A stretch of 64,000 nt of DNA, taken from NCBI RefSeq assembly GCF_003043455.1, contig NZ_PZGG01000001.1:1-64000 (forward strand), written 5' to 3'. The position numbers and the translations under genes are program-made. Positions 59,812 to 64,000 of this stretch are shown here, one piece after another. How positions within the stretch are numbered: position 1 is the first letter of the stretch; every line of letters starts with the position of its first letter. This DNA is from Staphylococcus simulans. Its GTDB lineage: Bacteria; Bacillota; Bacilli; Staphylococcales; Staphylococcaceae. The notes under the pieces are model-generated. The model saw nothing but the letters and a program-made list of their open reading frames with translations, searched no databases and was not told the origin of the DNA.

Positions 59812-61218
59812 ATGGTAGTTGGTGATTTTCCAATTGAAACAGATACTATTGTAATCGGAGCAGGTCCTGGCGGTTATGTTGCCGCAATCCGCGCAGCACA
59901 ATTAGGTCAAAAAGTGACAATCGTTGAGAAAGGCGAATTAGGCGGTGTATGTCTTAACGTAGGATGTATCCCATCTAAAGCGTTATTACACGTATCACAT
60001 GTATTCCAAGAGTCTAAAAACTCTGAAGATCTAGGTATCATCGCTAAAGACGTTGAACTTAAATTCGAAAAAGTTCAAGAGTTCAAAAAGTCTGTAGTTA
60101 ACAAATTAACAGGCGGCGTTGAAGGTCTATTAAAAGGAAACAAAATTGAAATTGTCAAAGGTGAAGCTTACTTCCACGACAAAAACAGCTTACGTGTAAT
60201 GGACGAAAAAAGTGCTCAAACTTACAACTTCAAACATGCGATTATCGCAACTGGTTCTAGACCAATTGAAATTCCTAATTTCAAATTCGGCGAACGCGTA
60301 ATCGATTCAACTGGTGCGTTAAACTTACAAGAAGCACCTAAGAAATTAGTTGTTGTAGGTGGCGGTTACATCGGTTCTGAATTAGGTACAGCATTTGCGA
60401 ACTTCGGTACTGAAGTTACTATCTTAGAAGGCGCTAAAGATATCTTAGGCGGTTTCGAAAAACAATTAACACAACCTGTTAAGAAAAAAATGAAAGAAAA
60501 AGGTATGGAAATTGTTACTGAAGCAATGGCTAAATCTGCTGAAGAAACAGAAAACGGCGTTAAAGTAACTTACGAAGCAAAAGGCGAAGAAAAAACAATC
60601 GACGCTGATTACGTATTAGTTACAGTAGGTCGTCGTCCAAACACTGATGAAATGGGTCTTGAAGAATTAGGTCTTAAATTCGCAGACCGCGGTTTATTAG
60701 AAGTAGACGAACAAAGCCGTACATCACTTGATAACATCTATGCTATCGGTGATATCGTTCCTGGTTTACCACTTGCTCACAAAGCAAGCTATGAAGGTAA
60801 AGTAGCAGCTGAAGCAATCTCTGGTGAAAAATCAGCAGTAGATTACATCGGTATGCCTGCAGTATGCTTCACTGAACCAGAAATCGCTACAGTAGGTCTT
60901 TCTGAAGCACAAGCGAAAGAAGAAGGTTTAGAATATAAAGCTTCTAAATTCCCTTATGCAGCAAACGGCCGTGCGTTATCATTAAACGACACTACTGGTT
61001 TCGTTAAATTGATTACACTTAAAGAAGATGACACATTAGTAGGTGCACAAATTGTTGGTGCAGGTGCTTCTGACATCATCTCTGAATTAGGTTTAGCAAT
61101 TGAAGCTGGTATGAATGCTGAAGATATCGCATTAACAGTACATGCTCACCCAACATTAGGTGAAATGAGCATGGAAGCAGCTGAAAAAGCACTTGGATTA
61201 CCAATCCACACTATGTAA
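59812..61218 (+). CDS. pdhD: Dihydrolipoamide dehydrogenase E3
   Basis: FAD enzyme that reoxidises lipoyl groups, 468 residues. FAD motif [15 protein letters not shown], redox disulfide Cys47-Cys52 in [16 protein letters not shown] motif [15 protein letters not shown], and the C-terminal HAHPTLGE His-Glu pair. It starts 3 bp after pdhC with GGAGGGG upstream. Likely shared with other 2-oxoacid dehydrogenases. Confidence 0.97.
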   Translation: MVVGDFPIETDTIVIGAGPGGYVAAIRAAQLGQKVTIVEKGELGGVCLNVGCIPSKALLHVSHVFQESKNSEDLGIIAKDVELKFEKVQEFKKSVVNKLTGGVEGLLKGNKIEIVKGEAYFHDKNSLRVMDEKSAQTYNFKHAIIATGSRPIEIPNFKFGERVIDSTGALNLQEAPKKLVVVGGGYIGSELGTAFANFGTEVTILEGAKDILGGFEKQLTQPVKKKMKEKGMEIVTEAMAKSAEETENGVKVTYEAKGEEKTIDADYVLVTVGRRPNTDEMGLEELGLKFADRGLLEVDEQSRTSLDNIYAIGDIVPGLPLAHKASYEGKVAAEAISGEKSAVDYIGMPAVCFTEPEIATVGLSEAQAKEEGLEYKASKFPYAANGRALSLNDTTGFVKLITLKEDDTLVGAQIVGAGASDIISELGLAIEAGMNAEDIALTVHAHPTLGEMSMEAAEKALGLPIHTM

Positions 61219-61251
61219 TAACACCCAACATTAGAATAAGCATATAAACTG

Positions 61252-61284
61252 AAACCGTCGGGCTTTTAAGCTCGGCGGTTTTTT
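61252..61284 (+). terminator. Terminator of pdhABCD
   Basis: AAACCGTCG pairs with CGGCGGTTT (wobble included), inner GGCTT/AAGCT, then TTTTTT. Confidence 0.9.
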
Positions 61285-61335
61285 CATCATACATGTTATA
61301 ATATGGCTGAAATCAAATAGATAGGAGGAATATAT

Positions 61336-61611
61336 ATGGAATATCAATATCCTATTGATGTCGATTGGTCTCAAGAAGAAATGGTCGATGTGATTCATTT
61401 CTTCAATCGCGTTGAAGATTACTATGAGCGTGAAGTGGATAGAGAAGACTTTATGAATGCATATCGCAACTTTAAAAAGGTCGTTCCAGGCAAAGCAGAT
61501 GAGAAGAATATCTTAGATGATTTTGAGAAAGGCAGCGGCTACAATAGCTATCGTGCGATCAAACGTATCAAAAATGAAACTGAAACGAAAAAATTTAGTG
61601 CAAATGATTAA
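61336..61611 (+). CDS. UPF0223 family protein
   Basis: 91-residue acidic helical protein, YktA-like, starting MEYQYPIDVDWSQEEM. It matches UPF0223 in length and in the block FMNAYRNFKKVVPGKADEK. The function is unknown. TAGGAGGA precedes the ATG. It lies in its conserved place after pdhD. Confidence 0.9.
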   Translation: MEYQYPIDVDWSQEEMVDVIHFFNRVEDYYEREVDREDFMNAYRNFKKVVPGKADEKNILDDFEKGSGYNSYRAIKRIKNETETKKFSAND

Positions 61612-61629
61612 AATTATATTGTAAATCAG

Positions 61630-61702
61630 GTACAGTTCTGTTATTTTTAGTAAGCGTTAAACTTAAAGTTTACTAATACTAAACAGAACTGTGCTTTTTT
61701 TA
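61630..61702 (+). terminator. Terminator after the UPF0223 gene
   Basis: GTACAGTTCTGTT pairs with AACAGAACTGTGC, followed by TTTTTTT; a second weak stem lies in the large loop. Confidence 0.85.
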
Positions 61703-61734
61703 TGTCATTTTTAAGCAAGAGAGCGAGGTCATTC

Positions 61735-62274
61735 ATGAATATCGGACTGAAGTTACGCAATTTGCGTAAAATCAAACAACTGACACAAGAAGAACTGGCA
61801 GAGCGGACGGATTTATCAAAAGGTTATATTTCACAAATCGAAAGCGGACAATCATCACCTAGTATGGAAACCTTTCTACAATTATTAGAAGTACTCGGGA
61901 CATCACCAGAGACTTTCTTTAAAGAAAAAGAAGCAGAGAAGGTGTTATATCCAAAAGATGAACACACAGTTTATGACGAATATGATGAAGGTTACATTTT
62001 GACTTGGCCAATTGCACGTTCGAATGAATTTGAGATGGAACCGTTATTCATTCAATTACATCCGCACACTGCTTATAAAAATTTTAAACCTTCTGATTCA
62101 GATACATTTATCTATTGTTTAGAAGGAGAACTGACACTAACACTCGGAGAACACGTTTATCATGCCAAACCAGGAGACGCTCTTTACTTTAAAGCGCATG
62201 ACAAACACCAGTTATCTAATCAAACTGATACAGAAACAAAAGCCATGATGGTGGTTACTGCATCGTACTTATAG
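61735..62274 (+). CDS. XRE-cupin transcriptional regulator of the pot operon
   Basis: About 179 residues: helix-turn-helix (1-60; [28 protein letters not shown]) joined to a C-terminal cupin (about 95-178; [16 protein letters not shown] and [16 protein letters not shown]). Such XRE-cupin proteins often sense small metabolites, and this one directly precedes potA by 13 bp, so polyamine control of uptake is likely. ATG 61735 has GAGGT upstream; the longer frame from 61702 is doubtful. Confidence 0.88.
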   Translation: MNIGLKLRNLRKIKQLTQEELAERTDLSKGYISQIESGQSSPSMETFLQLLEVLGTSPETFFKEKEAEKVLYPKDEHTVYDEYDEGYILTWPIARSNEFEMEPLFIQLHPHTAYKNFKPSDSDTFIYCLEGELTLTLGEHVYHAKPGDALYFKAHDKHQLSNQTDTETKAMMVVTASYL

Positions 62275-62287
62275 GAGGAAACAAGAC

Positions 62288-63367
62288 ATGTCGATATTAT
62301 CGTTATTAGGAGTGAATAAACAATACGATGGCAAAACCATCTTAGACGAGATTTCTATTGATTTCGAAGAAGGAAAGTTTTATACGTTACTAGGTCCTTC
62401 AGGATGTGGTAAAACAACTATTTTAAAAATCATCGCAGGCTTTGAACAAGCAGATTCAGGTGATGTATTATATGGCAATCACAATATCAATGGCATCCCA
62501 GCCAATAAACGTCAAGTAAACACGGTCTTTCAAGATTATGCGTTATTTCCACATTTAAATGTATATGAAAATATTGCCTTTGGCTTGAAGTTAAAGAAAC
62601 TTTCAAATCAAGAGATTAAAACGAAAGTTGCTGAAGCATTGAAACTTGTGAAATTAGAAGGTTATGAACAACGTACGATTGATGAAATGAGCGGCGGACA
62701 AAAACAACGTGTGGCTATTGCGCGTGCGATTGTCAATGAACCTAAAATTTTATTATTAGATGAGTCGTTATCTGCTTTAGATTTAAAATTACGTACAGAA
62801 ATGCAGTATGAGTTACGTGCACTTCAAAAACGTTTAGGCATCACATTTATATTCGTCACACATGACCAAGAAGAAGCACTGGCGTTAAGTGATTACATCG
62901 CGGTCATTAAAGCAGGAAAAATCCAACAATTTGATACACCGATCAATATTTATGATGAGCCGGTCAATCGCTTTGTGGCAGACTTTATTGGTGAATCTAA
63001 TATTATTGAAGGTACGATGGTACGAGATCGCTTAGTTAATATTTATGACAAAGAAATTGAATGTGTGGATATGGGCATCCCAGAAGGTACTAAAATCGAA
63101 GTTGTGATTCGACCTGAGGATATTTCGATTACAGATCAAACCCAAGGACTGTTTAAAGCAGAAGTAAAGTCTACTTTGTTTAGAGGTGTGCACTATGAAG
63201 TCACTTGTGAAGACCAAGAAGGATATGAATGGATGATTCAAACTACTAAGAAAGCACTAGTAGGAGATATTGTCGGTCTGTATTTTGAACCTGATGCGAT
63301 TCATATCATGGTGCCAGGTGAAACAGAAGCGGAATTTGATAAACGTATTGAAAGTTATGAGGACTAA
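62288..63367 (+). CDS. potA: Spermidine/putrescine ABC transporter ATPase
   Basis: 359 residues: ABC domain with Walker [11 protein letters not shown]-loop [11 protein letters not shown], signature [14 protein letters not shown] and Walker [13 protein letters not shown], then a TOBE-type C-terminal domain (about 235-355). AGGAGG precedes the ATG. It powers uptake through PotB/PotC with PotD. Confidence 0.94.
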   Translation: MSILSLLGVNKQYDGKTILDEISIDFEEGKFYTLLGPSGCGKTTILKIIAGFEQADSGDVLYGNHNINGIPANKRQVNTVFQDYALFPHLNVYENIAFGLKLKKLSNQEIKTKVAEALKLVKLEGYEQRTIDEMSGGQKQRVAIARAIVNEPKILLLDESLSALDLKLRTEMQYELRALQKRLGITFIFVTHDQEEALALSDYIAVIKAGKIQQFDTPINIYDEPVNRFVADFIGESNIIEGTMVRDRLVNIYDKEIECVDMGIPEGTKIEVVIRPEDISITDQTQGLFKAEVKSTLFRGVHYEVTCEDQEGYEWMIQTTKKALVGDIVGLYFEPDAIHIMVPGETEAEFDKRIESYED

Positions 63368-63370
63368 AAG

Positions 63371-64000
63371 ATGACAAAATTAAATAAATACTTAATGGTG
63401 CCTTATATGATTTGGATGATAGGTTTTATCATTATTCCAGTAATTTTATTAGTGTACTTTTCATTCTTAGATAATCAAGGCCACTTCAGTTTGACGAACT
63501 ACCAACAGATTTTAAGTATGCGTTATGTCAAAATGATGGGGATTTCTATTTTGTATGCGGCCATTATTACATTAGTAACTTTAATTATCAGTTATCCAGC
63601 CGCATATTTTATTCGCCAATCTGTACATCAAAACATGTGGATTTTAATATTAATTATTCCGACGTGGATTAATTTACTTCTCAAGACGTATGCATTTATC
63701 GGGATTTTGAGTCATGATGGTATTATCAATCAAATATTAAATGTGATGCATCTTCCTCGTATGGAATTATTATTTACAGCGTCTGCGTTTATTATCGTTG
63801 CGAGTTATATTTATATTCCATTTATGATTTTGCCGATTTTCAATAGCATGAAGACCATTCCTGAGAATTTAATTCAAGCGTCTACAGACCTCGGCGCAAA
63901 CCGCTGGACGACATTTTTGAAAGTGATTTTGCCTTTGACGAAAGAAGGTGTGCTCTCTGGAATTCAAGTCACGTTTATTCCAGCGTTGTCACTATTCATG
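63371..64000 (+). CDS. potB: Spermidine/putrescine ABC permease PotB, 3' truncated by window
   Basis: Starts at ATG 63371, three bases after the potA stop, and stays open to the window end (210 codons). Translation shows an N-terminal helix (PYMIWMIGFIIIPVILLVYFS), further hydrophobic helices, and the EAA loop LIQASTDLGANRWTTFLKVILP that docks on PotA. The missing part should add the last helices; potC and potD are expected beyond. Confidence 0.93.
   Translation, partial: MTKLNKYLMVPYMIWMIGFIIIPVILLVYFSFLDNQGHFSLTNYQQILSMRYVKMMGISILYAAIITLVTLIISYPAAYFIRQSVHQNMWILILIIPTWINLLLKTYAFIGILSHDGIINQILNVMHLPRMELLFTASAFIIVASYIYIPFMILPIFNSMKTIPENLIQASTDLGANRWTTFLKVILPLTKEGVLSGIQVTFIPALSLFM

Overview
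The window looks like the chromosome of a coagulase-negative Staphylococcus. It is AT-rich, has strong AGGAGG-type ribosome binding sites, and nearly every gene resembles a staphylococcal gene in staphylococcal order (lcpB-fmtA-qox, folD/purEKCSQLFMNHD, ptsHI, cydAB, ktrC, rnjA-rpoY, def, pdhABCD, potAB). It is not S. aureus: from memory, that species lacks the tandem fmtA pair, the split lac locus and the Fe-S type PurF seen here. The S. carnosus/S. simulans group is a reasonable guess, but I cannot prove the species from sequence alone.

Left part (1-7.6 kb): a GNAT acetyltransferase, a DUF2538 protein and an LCP cell-wall ligase (LcpB-like) on the minus strand, divergent from a phosphoglucomutase (pgcA) and two tandem FmtA-like serine hydrolases, then a PepSY lipoprotein. 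Most of this is cell-envelope biology.

Accessory block (7.6-18.5 kb): lactose/galactose-6-phosphate utilisation is present but rearranged. lacFEG (lactose PTS and phospho-beta-galactosidase) runs rightward. lacABCD (tagatose-6-phosphate pathway) and lacR run leftward. An arsRBC arsenic-resistance operon sits between the two halves. Both lac promoters have the same layout: -35, 17 nt, -10, 8 nt, then three GAACA-type repeats spaced exactly 10 bp apart. This strongly suggests one repressor (LacR) controls both halves. A nucleoside hydrolase closes the block.

Respiration and purines (18.6-38.6 kb): qoxABCD quinol oxidase, a small secreted DUF5011 protein, flavohaemoglobin hmp with a dyad over its promoter, an M42 aminopeptidase, folD, and the complete purEKCSQLFMNHD operon with overlapping genes.

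Right part (38.7-64 kb): a TPP-riboswitch-controlled ECF transporter (YkoE/EcfA-A/EcfT), an AuxA-like membrane protein, a 23S rRNA methyltransferase-like protein, ptsHI, a glutaredoxin, cydAB, ktrC, RNase J1 with an unusual basic tail, rpoY, def, ykyA, pdhABCD with a structured 343-bp gap between pdhB and pdhC, and the start of the polyamine uptake operon (regulator, potA, potB cut by the window end). I saw no tRNA, rRNA, insertion sequence, prophage or CRISPR array.
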